Origin: Allomeiothermus sp035760705
Lineage (GTDB): Bacteria > Deinococcota > Deinococci > Deinococcales > Thermaceae
DNA length: 64,000 nucleotides
Direction of reading: 5' to 3'
NCBI GenBank assembly: GCA_035760705.1
Contig: DASTSL010000051.1
Span: 10,862 to 74,861, forward strand
This document shows positions 7,933 through 15,101 of the stretch, piece by piece (the stretch's first letter is position 1; every line of letters begins with the position of its first letter). The notes under the pieces are model-generated. The model made no database searches. It was given only the letters and a program-made list of their open reading frames with translations, and was not told the origin of the DNA. The position numbers and the translations under genes were made by a program.

Positions 7933-10332
7933 CTAGTCCAGCAGGATTTCCGCCCCCTCGAGCCGGTATCCCTCGTTCCCGGCCCACAAGCTCAGGTGGA
8001 TCTCGCTCACCTCGGGGAGTTCTTCCACCAGCCTGGAGACCCGCAGCAGCAAGTCCTGCAAAGCGCTGAGGTCGGCGTGGCCCTTGAGCGCCTGCAGCAT
8101 CTCCAAGGCGTCCTTGTCGGTGAGCGGGGTGATACGGGTGGCGAGAAGCTGAGGTCCTAGGGGCAGACCGGTCAGCTCGAGCGAGAGCACCGGCCCGAAG
8201 AGGGGGTCGTGCCGCACCGAGACCTGGAGGTGTAGGTTCGCTGCGGTAGCAGGGTGGCTCGAGGGCTGCGCGTCGGAGGCCGACTCTTCCCCGCTTTGCG
8301 GCGTAAGAAGCGTCTGCAGCGTGAGGCCGAAGGCCGCCAGCAGGGACCGGGTGGGTTCCGCCGCGAGCGTACCCTTTGCGGCCTGTCGCACCAGCGCCCG
8401 GGCCTGCTCCTCCTGCGGCTCGAAGTCCAGGATCTCGCCCAGCGGCTGCTCGCGCCAGCGGGCATACTGCACCGCCAGCGAGAGCGCCCGGGCCGCCGAC
8501 TCGGGGAAGCGATATACCGGGACCTGCTCGTTCCCGATGAACACCCGGGGCCTTCCCCCGGTCATGAAGCAGGTCAGCACGGTTTTGCCGCTGCCCGCCG
8601 CTCGAGCCTCAGCCAATGCCTGCCGCAACGCCTCGGCCACGGCCTCGGTGGAGGCGAAGCCCATCGGCACGAAAAGGGCCATCGCACTGTCGTAGGCCGG
8701 GTCGGCCAGCACCTTGGCGGCGGTCTCGCGGTACTGTTCAGGGGTCGCGGCACTCCCCAGGTCGAAGTGGGTAGCCTCGAGCCCCGCCGCCCGGAGGGCT
8801 TCCACGGCCAGGGTGCCGGGGCCGCTGGCGTTGGAGACCAGCGCCACCCGGAGGCCTGCCGGGAGCGGCTGGTAGGTGAGCAGCGCGGCGGTGTCGAAGA
8901 CCTCCTCCAGGCTATCGGCCCGGATCACCCCGGTCTGGCGGAAGAGGGCCTCCACCCGCGGGTCGCGTCCGGGGCGCACCACCAGGATGGGCTTTTGCCG
9001 CCCCACCCGCCGGGCCAGCCGGGCGAAGCGGCGCGGGTTGCCAAAATTTTCGATATAGAGCAGGATCACCCCGGTCTCGGGGTCGTCCTCCCAGAACTGG
9101 ATCAGGTCATTCGAACTCACGTCGGCCTTGGCCCCCAGGCTGACGAAGCTCGAGAGCCCCAGGCCCATCTCACGGGCGTACTCAAGCACCGCCAGACCTA
9201 AGGCCCCGCTCTGCGAGGAGAGGGCCAGCCGTCCGCGGGGCGGCATCCCGGCCAGCCCGGCGGCCAGACGTACGTCGGGGTGGGTGTGCACCACGCCCAG
9301 CGAACCCGGCCCCACCACCCGCATCCCGTAGCTCTGGCAGACCTCGCACAAGCCCTTGATCTGCCCCTCGGAGAGCCCCACCGTGACTACGATCAAGGCC
9401 CGCACCCCGCGCTGGCCGCAGGCTTCGGCGGCGGAGATGACCTGGTCGGGCGGAACCGCGATCACCGCCAGGTCCACCGGCCCGGGGATGGCCTTCACCG
9501 AGGGGTAGGCCAGGATCGAGCCCACCACCAGCACCTCCCCGGTGGCCTGGGTACCCGCGCTGGCGGAGCCGCTGTGCGGCTTCACTTGGCTGGCTGCTGG
9601 GTTCACCGGGTACACCGGCCCGGCGAAGCGGTTACGCACCAGGTTCTCTAGCACCCGGTAGCCCACGCTCTCGGGGTCGCGCGAGGCCCCCACCACCGCG
9701 ATCCCCTTGGGCCGGAAGAAAGGCTGCAAGGAGGCCACCGTGGAGACCCGCTCGCGCAGTTCGAAGCGCTCGACCATTTTGGCGTTGGGCTCGATCTCGA
9801 ACTCCACCTCGACCTCGCCGGACTCGCTCTCGGTCTTGACGTTGAACCCCGAGGAGCGGAACACCTCGAGCATCTGGCGGTTTTCCGCCAGGGTGAAAGC
9901 GTGAAAGCGGCGAATCCCGCGCCGGGCCGCGATCAGCGCCAGGCGCTCCAAAAGCAGGGTTCCCAGGCCCTTCCCCTGGAACCAGTCGTCCACCAGGAAA
10001 GCCACCTCCGCGGAGTCCGCGCCAGGGCCTTCCTGCACGTACTCCCCGGTAGCGATCACCCGTGGCGGTTCCCCCGCCAGCACCAGCAGCGTGACCTTCT
10101 CCTCGCCGGGGGTCTGCTTGAGCAGGAGGTCGGCCCCGGTCTCGGGGTTCACCTCGGAGAAGAAACGGAAGCTGCGGGCCTGGGGAGAGAGCCGGGCCAG
10201 CAACTCGACCAGCAGGGGCCGGTCGGCGGGGGTGGCGGGCCGCAGCAGGGCGGTGCGTCCGTCCTTGAGCAGGATGGGGCCCTGCTCGAGGCCGTACTGC
10301 GGCATCGGGGCGGGATAGTAGCGCTCAGGCAT
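7933..10332 (-). CDS. GNAT acetyltransferase fused to NDP-forming acyl-CoA synthetase-like domains
   Basis: The protein of about 800 residues starts with a GNAT domain (acetyl-CoA-binding DDWFQGKGLGTLLLERL near residue 125), followed by a CoA-binding Rossmann domain (GIAVVGASRDPESVGYRVLE), a succinyl-CoA-ligase-like flavodoxin domain (LALSSQSGALGLAVLEYA) and a second one (VALVSNASGPGTLAVEAL). The C-terminal ATP-grasp region is short and poorly conserved. This architecture belongs to the Pat/PatZ protein-lysine acetyltransferases and their relatives, in which the synthetase part may only sense CoA or acetyl-CoA. I prefer the ATG at 10,332 over an upstream one. The likely role is acetylation of metabolic enzymes; catalysis as a CoA ligase is doubtful. 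Confidence 0.85.
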   Translation of the reverse strand: MPERYYPAPMPQYGLEQGPILLKDGRTALLRPATPADRPLLVELLARLSPQARSFRFFSEVNPETGADLLLKQTPGEEKVTLLVLAGEPPRVIATGEYVQEGPGADSAEVAFLVDDWFQGKGLGTLLLERLALIAARRGIRRFHAFTLAENRQMLEVFRSSGFNVKTESESGEVEVEFEIEPNAKMVERFELRERVSTVASLQPFFRPKGIAVVGASRDPESVGYRVLENLVRNRFAGPVYPVNPAASQVKPHSGSASAGTQATGEVLVVGSILAYPSVKAIPGPVDLAVIAVPPDQVISAAEACGQRGVRALIVVTVGLSEGQIKGLCEVCQSYGMRVVGPGSLGVVHTHPDVRLAAGLAGMPPRGRLALSSQSGALGLAVLEYAREMGLGLSSFVSLGAKADVSSNDLIQFWEDDPETGVILLYIENFGNPRRFARLARRVGRQKPILVVRPGRDPRVEALFRQTGVIRADSLEEVFDTAALLTYQPLPAGLRVALVSNASGPGTLAVEALRAAGLEATHFDLGSAATPEQYRETAAKVLADPAYDSAMALFVPMGFASTEAVAEALRQALAEARAAGSGKTVLTCFMTGGRPRVFIGNEQVPVYRFPESAARALSLAVQYARWREQPLGEILDFEPQEEQARALVRQAAKGTLAAEPTRSLLAAFGLTLQTLLTPQSGEESASDAQPSSHPATAANLHLQVSVRHDPLFGPVLSLELTGLPLGPQLLATRITPLTDKDALEMLQALKGHADLSALQDLLLRVSRLVEELPEVSEIHLSLWAGNEGYRLEGAEILLD

Positions 10333-10690
10333 CTTGGGCTTATTGTGCACGCCTCGAGGCGGGACGGGAATCCCGGAATAGGCAGGAGGCTGAAAGCAGG
10401 AAGCCATAAATCAAATTCCGGATATGTTCGACTTCTTGGCAACGGCTTAAAGCGATCCCCCCGCGCCAGCCCCCTGATACGACCTCGGCAGTGCCCATCG
10501 AGTCTCTCAGGCTTACGCGGTAATAGAGGCCAGGGCGCACCCCACCGACTCCCTGTGCGGAGGGCGATAAAGCCCCCCGTGGCGACTCAATGAACAAAAT
10601 CAAGGTCTTGACCCACTTTGCCGCCCAAGGGGGATGGCGCCAAGCGCTAGGCGCCTAGCGCTTGGGGGATTTCCTTGATACTCCCAGCGT
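10333..10690. other. Intergenic stretch with a long palindrome, no gene
   Basis: The divergent spacer between the acetyltransferase and the FAD oxidoreductase holds no credible gene. Its notable feature is the 26-bp palindrome at 10,640-10,665. The rest shows nothing recognisable on either strand. Confidence 0.5.
10640..10665. repeat. Perfect 26-bp palindrome of the AGCGCT family
   Basis: The sequence reads CCAAGCGCTAGGC followed by its exact reverse complement. Related palindromes with CAAGCGCT and AGCGCTTG arms occur at 40,226-40,249, and AGCGCTA arms flank the repeat at 44,237-44,320. It may act as a hairpin in RNA or be a mobile palindromic unit. Confidence 0.7.
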
Positions 10691-10700
10691 CTTGAGTATC

Positions 10701-10735
10701 TTGTGTAACTTACACACAATACACATAATGTGTAA
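10701..10735 (+). promoter_or_regulatory. Leaderless promoter overlapped by two palindromic operators
   Basis: TTGTGT (10,701-10,706), a 17-nt spacer and CATAAT (10,724-10,729) form a promoter that would start transcription at the ATG itself (6 nt after the -10). Two palindromes cover it: TGTGTAA-C-TTACACA at 10,702-10,716 and TACACAT-A-ATGTGTA around 10,720-10,734. The repeated TGTGTA half-site suggests a repressor that binds as a dimer at each palindrome and blocks RNA polymerase. Confidence 0.65.
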
Positions 10736-11230
10736 ATGCCAAACTATGACTTAGTCGTGATCGGGGCCGGGCTGGCCGGGTTGCAGGCGGCCCGGTTATT
10801 GGGCAAGCGCGGGTTAAAAGTTCTGCTCGTAGATCGCAAAGCGAGCGTGGAAAAACCGGTCTATACCACTGGGATCTTCGTGCGGAAGACGCTCGAGGAC
10901 TTCGACCTCCCCGAGGACTGCCTGGGGCCTATGGTCCGGCACGTAACCCTGTACTCGCCCGGCGGGCGGCGGCTTCCCCTGGAGAGCCCCAAGCCGGAGT
11001 TCCGGGTGGGCCGGATCGGCAAGCTCTACCGGCGGTTTCTGGTCGAGGCGATCGAGGCCGGGGTGGAATGGCTCCCCTCCACCCACTACCTCAAAGCCGA
11101 GCCGGAGGGGGAGGAGGTGCGGCTCCACCTGGGGGTGCGGGAGCGCTCCCTGAGCATCCGGGCCCGCTATCTGATCGGCGCCGACGGGGCCCGGTCGCGG
11201 GTCGCCCAAGACTTAGAGACCGCTAACTAG
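10736..11230 (+). pseudogene. FAD-dependent oxidoreductase, geranylgeranyl reductase-like, truncated
   Basis: The 164-residue frame has the N-terminal FAD-binding Rossmann motif (VIGAGLAGLQAARLLGKRG) and, near the end, the second FAD segment YLIGADGARSRVAQDL typical of geranylgeranyl reductase/halogenase-type flavoproteins, which are normally about 350-400 residues. The sequence stops just after that motif, where an IS5-type transposase remnant begins on the other strand. The substrate-binding half is therefore missing and the product is probably inactive. The gene keeps its elaborate promoter. In pigmented Deinococcus-Thermus bacteria such enzymes often act on isoprenoid lipids or carotenoids, but that is only a family-level guess. 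Confidence 0.7.
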
Positions 11231-11594
11231 CCGTCCGTAAAAGCTCCACAGTTTTTGCCGTCATCAGAACTGAGAAGGCCAACCAGTGCCAGCCTCGCAA
11301 GGTCTCAGCCAGCCGCTCATAGTCGCGTGCCAGTGCGTCATCGACGAGCCCAGCCCGCCCTCCACCAACCAGGCTCGGCCCAGCCAACTCGTGGGTGCTG
11401 GGCTCTACGCGGGATCCATCGGTTCCAGCATCGGCTGAGGCGGTATCCTTCCCCCCGAAAACTCCCGCTCGCCTGAGCCGTCGGGGACCTGATCGGATAC
11501 CGATCCGGTGAGCTATGCCGGAGATTGGAATCGGTGTATGGCCTACCATGAGGTCTGAGTCCACCCCTCGTCGTGTTTGGAAGCTGGGCACGCC
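11223..11594 (-). mobile_element. Decayed IS5-type transposase remnant
   Basis: On the minus strand the frame ending at 11,223 finishes with ALARDYERLAETLRGWHWLA and then FSVLM, which matches the C-terminus of IS5-family transposases (RRLxKDYERLxxT...A...LM). The upstream part of the frame does not look like a transposase, so the element is truncated or frame-shifted. I could not find convincing terminal inverted repeats or a target duplication. The junction coincides with the break in the FAD oxidoreductase gene, so an insertion followed by deletion is the simplest history. Confidence 0.55.
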
Positions 11595-12521
11595 ATGAGC
11601 TTTCAAGCCCCCGTTTACCTCTGGGTTTTGCTGATCCTGCCGGTGCTGGCCTACTTCTACCGGCGGGCGCGGCAGGGCCAGGGCCGGGGGTTTGCCTGGC
11701 TCCCCGACCTCGAGCGGGTGGGGGCGGCCTCGAGCGCTTCCCGCTCCTGGCAGGGCCAGCTCCCGGTCGGGCTGTACGGTTTGTCCATCGTCCTGGCGCT
11801 GCTGGCGCTGGCCAAACCCGCGGCGGCTCTTCCCACGCCCGACGAGCAGGCCGGGGTGATGCTGGCGATTGACGTGAGCGGCTCGATGATGGCCGATGAC
11901 CTCAAGCCCAGCCGCCTGGACGCGGCTAAGACTGCTGCCAAGAACTTCGTAGAGCGGATGCCTGCGGGGGTGAAGGTGGGGCTGGTGAGCTTCGCCGCGG
12001 GGGCGGTGCTCGAGTCAGGGCTCACCGCCGATCACCAGGGGGTGATCGAGCGGATTGATCTGCTCGAGCGGCGGGCCAATACCGCCATCGGGGAAGGGCT
12101 CTTGGAGAGCCTGAAGGCTTTTCCCAGCGACGCCAGCCACAAAGTCGAGGTTCCCGCCACGGTGATCCTCCTCTCCGACGGGCGCAACCGCATCGGGATC
12201 TCGCCCCAGGAAGCCGCCCAAGAGGCCAAGCGCCGGGGAGTCCGGGTGCACACCATCGGGGTCGGTTCGGATGACCCCAATACCTCGGTGGACTGGGCCG
12301 GTTTCGACGAGGCTGAGCTGCGCGGCATCGCCGAGGTTACCGAGGGGCGCTACTTCGCGGCGGATTCGGCGGACCGCCTGCAAGAGATTTACCGCGAATT
12401 GGGCAGCCAGATGGGCTGGAAGCTCGAGCGCACCGAGGTCAGCGGCCTGGTGGCCTTGCTGGCCGGGCTCTCGCTGGCCCTGAGCCTGATGTTGGCGCAG
12501 GGCTCGAGGCGGGTGGTCTGA
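11595..12521 (+). CDS. BatA-like VWA-domain membrane protein
   Basis: The 308-residue protein starts MSFQAPVYLWVLLILPVLAY (first membrane helix), has a second helix near residue 60 and a C-terminal one (LVALLAGLSLALSLMLA). Between them lies a von Willebrand A domain with an intact MIDAS motif DVSGSMMADD, the later Thr of the MIDAS (RANTAIGEG) and LLSDGRN. This BatA/YfbK-like layout is typical of inner-membrane proteins that act with MoxR ATPases, but no MoxR or BatB gene is adjacent. The start at 11,595 replaces an earlier frame opening that reads through IS remnant sequence. Confidence 0.85.
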   Translation: MSFQAPVYLWVLLILPVLAYFYRRARQGQGRGFAWLPDLERVGAASSASRSWQGQLPVGLYGLSIVLALLALAKPAAALPTPDEQAGVMLAIDVSGSMMADDLKPSRLDAAKTAAKNFVERMPAGVKVGLVSFAAGAVLESGLTADHQGVIERIDLLERRANTAIGEGLLESLKAFPSDASHKVEVPATVILLSDGRNRIGISPQEAAQEAKRRGVRVHTIGVGSDDPNTSVDWAGFDEAELRGIAEVTEGRYFAADSADRLQEIYRELGSQMGWKLERTEVSGLVALLAGLSLALSLMLAQGSRRVV

Positions 12522-12553
12522 TGCACGAGTGTTGACCTTGGTAGCATAGGCTC

Positions 12554-13891
12554 ATGCTGAGACTCGAGTTGCACAACCTGCAGCCAAAGCGGGTAGGGGA
12601 ATACGGCCTCGACTTGGTGGCGGCCCTGGCCGAAAACGCCCAGCGGCTCGAGGCCGCCCGCGACGCCCTCTGGGGCCGCAAGGCCGACCCTGCCGAGTTT
12701 CTGGGCTGGATCGAGGTGCCCGAGGACACCGAGACGGTGCGGGAGATCCTGCGCTACCGCGAGGCCAACGACTGGGTAGAGGATCTGGTGGTGCTGGGGA
12801 TCGGGGGCTCGGCGCTGGGGGCTCAGGCGGTAAATGCCGCCCTTGGTCGGGGGCCGGTGCGGCTGCATTTTGTGGATAACGTCGAACCCGAGCCGATTTT
12901 GCAGCTCTTGCGTAGGCTCGAGCCCGGCAAAACCCTGGTCAACGTGATCAGCAAGTCGGGCTCCACCGCCGAGACCATGGCCGCCTTCCTGGCGTTTCGC
13001 AAGTGGCTCGAGGACGCCCTGGGCGATGCTTGGAAAAAGCACGTAGTCGTCACCACCGACCCGGCCAAGGGCATCCTGCGCCCCTACGCCCTGGCCGAGG
13101 GGCTCACGGCCTTCGAGGTTCCTCCGGCGGTGGGAGGGCGCTTCAGCGTGACCTGCCCGGTGGGAACCCTGCCGAGTGCTTTTGTCGGGGTAGACCTGGA
13201 AAACCTGCTGGCCGGGGCGCGCAAGGCCAACCAGACCGCCCGCGACACCCTGGGGCAAAACCTCCCGGCCCAGACCGCGCTCATCCAGTATCTGGCCGCC
13301 GCGAAGGGGCTGAACATCAGCGTATTTATGCCTTACTCGACCCGACTGCGCTTCCTGCCGGACTGGTTCGTCCAGCTCCACGACGAGTCTTTGGGCAAGA
13401 TGGTGGATCGGCAGGGCCAAGAAGTCCGTACCGGCACCACCGCCGTGCGAGCCATCGGGACCACCGACCAGCACGCGCAGGTGCAGCTTTTCCGCGAGGG
13501 GCCGCACGACAAGCTGATTACCCTGGTTCGGCTCGAGCATCCCAGCGAAGACCTCGAGATCCCCGCCGTTTCCGGCCTCGAGAGCCTCGACTACCTCTTC
13601 GGGAAGAAGTTCTTCGACCTCCTCACCGCCGAGGCCAAAGCCACCGCCCACGCGCTGGCTAAAGCCGGACAGCCGAATTACACCATCACGCTCGAGAGGC
13701 TCGACGCCTACCACCTGGGTTGGCTCTTGCAACACCTGATGTGGCAGACCGCCTTCCTGGGCGAACTCTGGAACATCAACGCCTTCGATCAGCCGGGGGT
13801 GGAGCTGGGCAAGGAGTTTACCTATGCCCTGATGGGGCGGAAGGGATACGAAAAGCTCGCGGCTGAGCTGAAATCCGAAGGGGTCGAGTAA
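12554..13891 (+). CDS. pgi: Glucose-6-phosphate isomerase
   Basis: Pgi interconverts glucose 6-phosphate and fructose 6-phosphate in the cytoplasm. The 445-residue product carries the sugar-phosphate-binding loops (LGIGGSALGAQAV, VISKSGSTAET), the signature around LPDWFVQLHDESLGKM, and the C-terminal GVELGKEFTYALMGRKGY. Its length fits the bacterial short form. TAGCAT lies exactly 6 nt before the ATG, the same -10 and spacing used by the penicillin acylase gene at 24,086, so it is probably leaderless. It appears to be a single-gene unit. Confidence 0.97.
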   Translation: MLRLELHNLQPKRVGEYGLDLVAALAENAQRLEAARDALWGRKADPAEFLGWIEVPEDTETVREILRYREANDWVEDLVVLGIGGSALGAQAVNAALGRGPVRLHFVDNVEPEPILQLLRRLEPGKTLVNVISKSGSTAETMAAFLAFRKWLEDALGDAWKKHVVVTTDPAKGILRPYALAEGLTAFEVPPAVGGRFSVTCPVGTLPSAFVGVDLENLLAGARKANQTARDTLGQNLPAQTALIQYLAAAKGLNISVFMPYSTRLRFLPDWFVQLHDESLGKMVDRQGQEVRTGTTAVRAIGTTDQHAQVQLFREGPHDKLITLVRLEHPSEDLEIPAVSGLESLDYLFGKKFFDLLTAEAKATAHALAKAGQPNYTITLERLDAYHLGWLLQHLMWQTAFLGELWNINAFDQPGVELGKEFTYALMGRKGYEKLAAELKSEGVE

Positions 13892-13900
13892 ACTAGGGTC

Positions 13901-14221
13901 GTGGTCAGTCGGGAACAGCTCGAGCAGCTAAGCCAGCGAATCGCTGAGGAATTCAACCCCGAGCGCATCGTGCTGTTCGGTTCCTACGCCTACGGTGAGC
14001 CGCAGGCGGGCTCCGATGTAGACTTGCTGGTTATTTTGCCCTTCGAGGGCTCGAGCCTGAGAAAATCCCTGGAGATTCTCGAGCGGGTTAACCCTAGCTT
14101 CCCGGTTGACCTCATTGTTCGTCATCCCAAAGATGCACTCCGGCGTTATCAACAAGGTGATCCCCTGATCCGCGAAGCCCTTAACCGGGGACGAGACCTT
14201 TTCCGGCGTGAGGCCGCATGA
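13901..14221 (+). CDS. MNT-type nucleotidyltransferase (HEPN partner)
   Basis: The 106-residue protein has the minimal nucleotidyltransferase signature GSYAYG-x4-GSDVDL (GS-x10-DxD) and the third acidic residue in FPVDLIV. In MNT/HEPN (MntA/HepT-like) modules the small nucleotidyltransferase is the antitoxin and modifies the HEPN ribonuclease. The start is GTG at 13,901, right after pgi. The stop overlaps the ATG of the HEPN gene (ATGA), the usual coupling for such pairs. Here the HEPN partner is frameshifted, so the pair may be inactive. Confidence 0.85.
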   Translation: MVSREQLEQLSQRIAEEFNPERIVLFGSYAYGEPQAGSDVDLLVILPFEGSSLRKSLEILERVNPSFPVDLIVRHPKDALRRYQQGDPLIREALNRGRDLFRREAA

Positions 14222-14594
14222 ACGATGTGGTGCGGGAATGGGTCAGCAAGGCGGAAGGAGATTACCGCACCGCGAATCGAGAGTTTGCCGTGACTGACGA
14301 ACCCAATTTTGACGCGGTCTGCTACCATGCCCAGCAGTGCATCGAAAAGCTGATGAAAGCGAACCTGATCGAGCGCGAGATTCCCTTTCCCCGCACGCAT
14401 AACTTGGTACAACTTGCCGAACTCTTAGAACCCGCGCTCCCCGCTGGGAAGCTATGGAGTTTCAATTCCTGAGCCAGGCTGCTGTGGCCTATCGTTATCC
14501 CGGGGGGGTGGCTGAGTATGAAGATGCCGGGGAAGCCCTAGAAATATGTAGCCGCTTACGGATTGAACTGCTCGCCATGCTCGGCGTTCGCTAG
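14218..14594 (+). pseudogene. HEPN-domain toxin gene with a frameshift
   Basis: The first frame (84 codons) encodes a HEPN domain: DVVREWVSKAEGDYRTA, CYHAQQCIEKLMKANLIE and FPRTHNLVQLAELL are family hallmarks. It then reads into nonsense and stops at 14,472. The family's C-terminal helix continues in another frame from about 14,443 (WEAMEFQFLSQAAVAYRYPG, then EYEDAGEALEICSRL) and ends at 14,594. Restoring one C in the CCCC run at 14,439-14,442 would join the two into about 125 residues, the normal length. This is either a real inactivating mutation or a sequencing error in a homopolymer. Confidence 0.8.
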
Positions 14595-14598
14595 ATGC

Positions 14599-15033
14599 CT
14601 AAGGATGCGCTGGGGAGTCTTCCAAAGCCCCGATCGCCTTCCGCAGCTCCTCCGGCACGGTCTGGGGCTTGCGGGTCTCGGCGTTGGCGCTCACGTAGAT
14701 GATCTCCCCGCTGACCAGGTGCTCCTCGCCCCGGTACATCTTCACCAGCATCTGCATGCTGCTGTTGCCGATCCGCCCGGTGCGCACATAAACGTCAATC
14801 TCGTCGTCGTAGCGGGCCGGGGAGCGGTACTCGAGGGTGGATTTCACTACGAACAAATCCACCCCCAACCGCTCGATGGTACTGGGGTAGGGGTAGCCAA
14901 TGGCCCGCCAGTATTCGGTGATCGCCACGTCGCAGTAGGTCAGGTAGTGCCCATTGAACACGATGCCCTGGGGGTCGGTCTCGGCCCAGCGGACCCGCAA
15001 GCGGTGGCAGAACTTGAAGTGGGTCTTGGCCAT
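14599..15033 (-). CDS. Acyl-CoA thioesterase, 4HBT hotdog-fold (YbgC/FadM type)
   Basis: The 144-residue protein shows the YbgC/FadM motif AETDPQGIVFNGHYLTYCD, with the catalytic Asp, near residue 17-36, followed by the family's ITEYWRAIGYPY. It would hydrolyse acyl-CoA thioesters in the cytoplasm; chain length is unknown. The ATG at 15,033 is preferred because an upstream extension in this frame reads through the pckG terminator and is not protein-like. GAAAAT lies 6 nt before this ATG, a weaker instance of the leaderless pattern. Confidence 0.88.
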   Translation of the reverse strand: MAKTHFKFCHRLRVRWAETDPQGIVFNGHYLTYCDVAITEYWRAIGYPYPSTIERLGVDLFVVKSTLEYRSPARYDDEIDVYVRTGRIGNSSMQMLVKMYRGEEHLVSGEIIYVSANAETRKPQTVPEELRKAIGALEDSPAHP

Positions 15034-15051
15034 AGCTCTATTTTCCGCTAT

Positions 15052-15080
15052 AAAAACCCCCTCTCCTTTTGGGAGAGGGG
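15052..15080 (-). terminator. Rho-independent terminator of pckG
   Basis: On the minus strand CCCCTCTCC pairs with GGAGAGGGG across a 5-nt loop, followed by GTTTTTAT. It lies 22 nt after the PEP carboxykinase stop and just before the thioesterase start. Confidence 0.88.
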
Positions 15081-15101
15081 TTGTGCTGCACGCTAGGGGG
15101 G

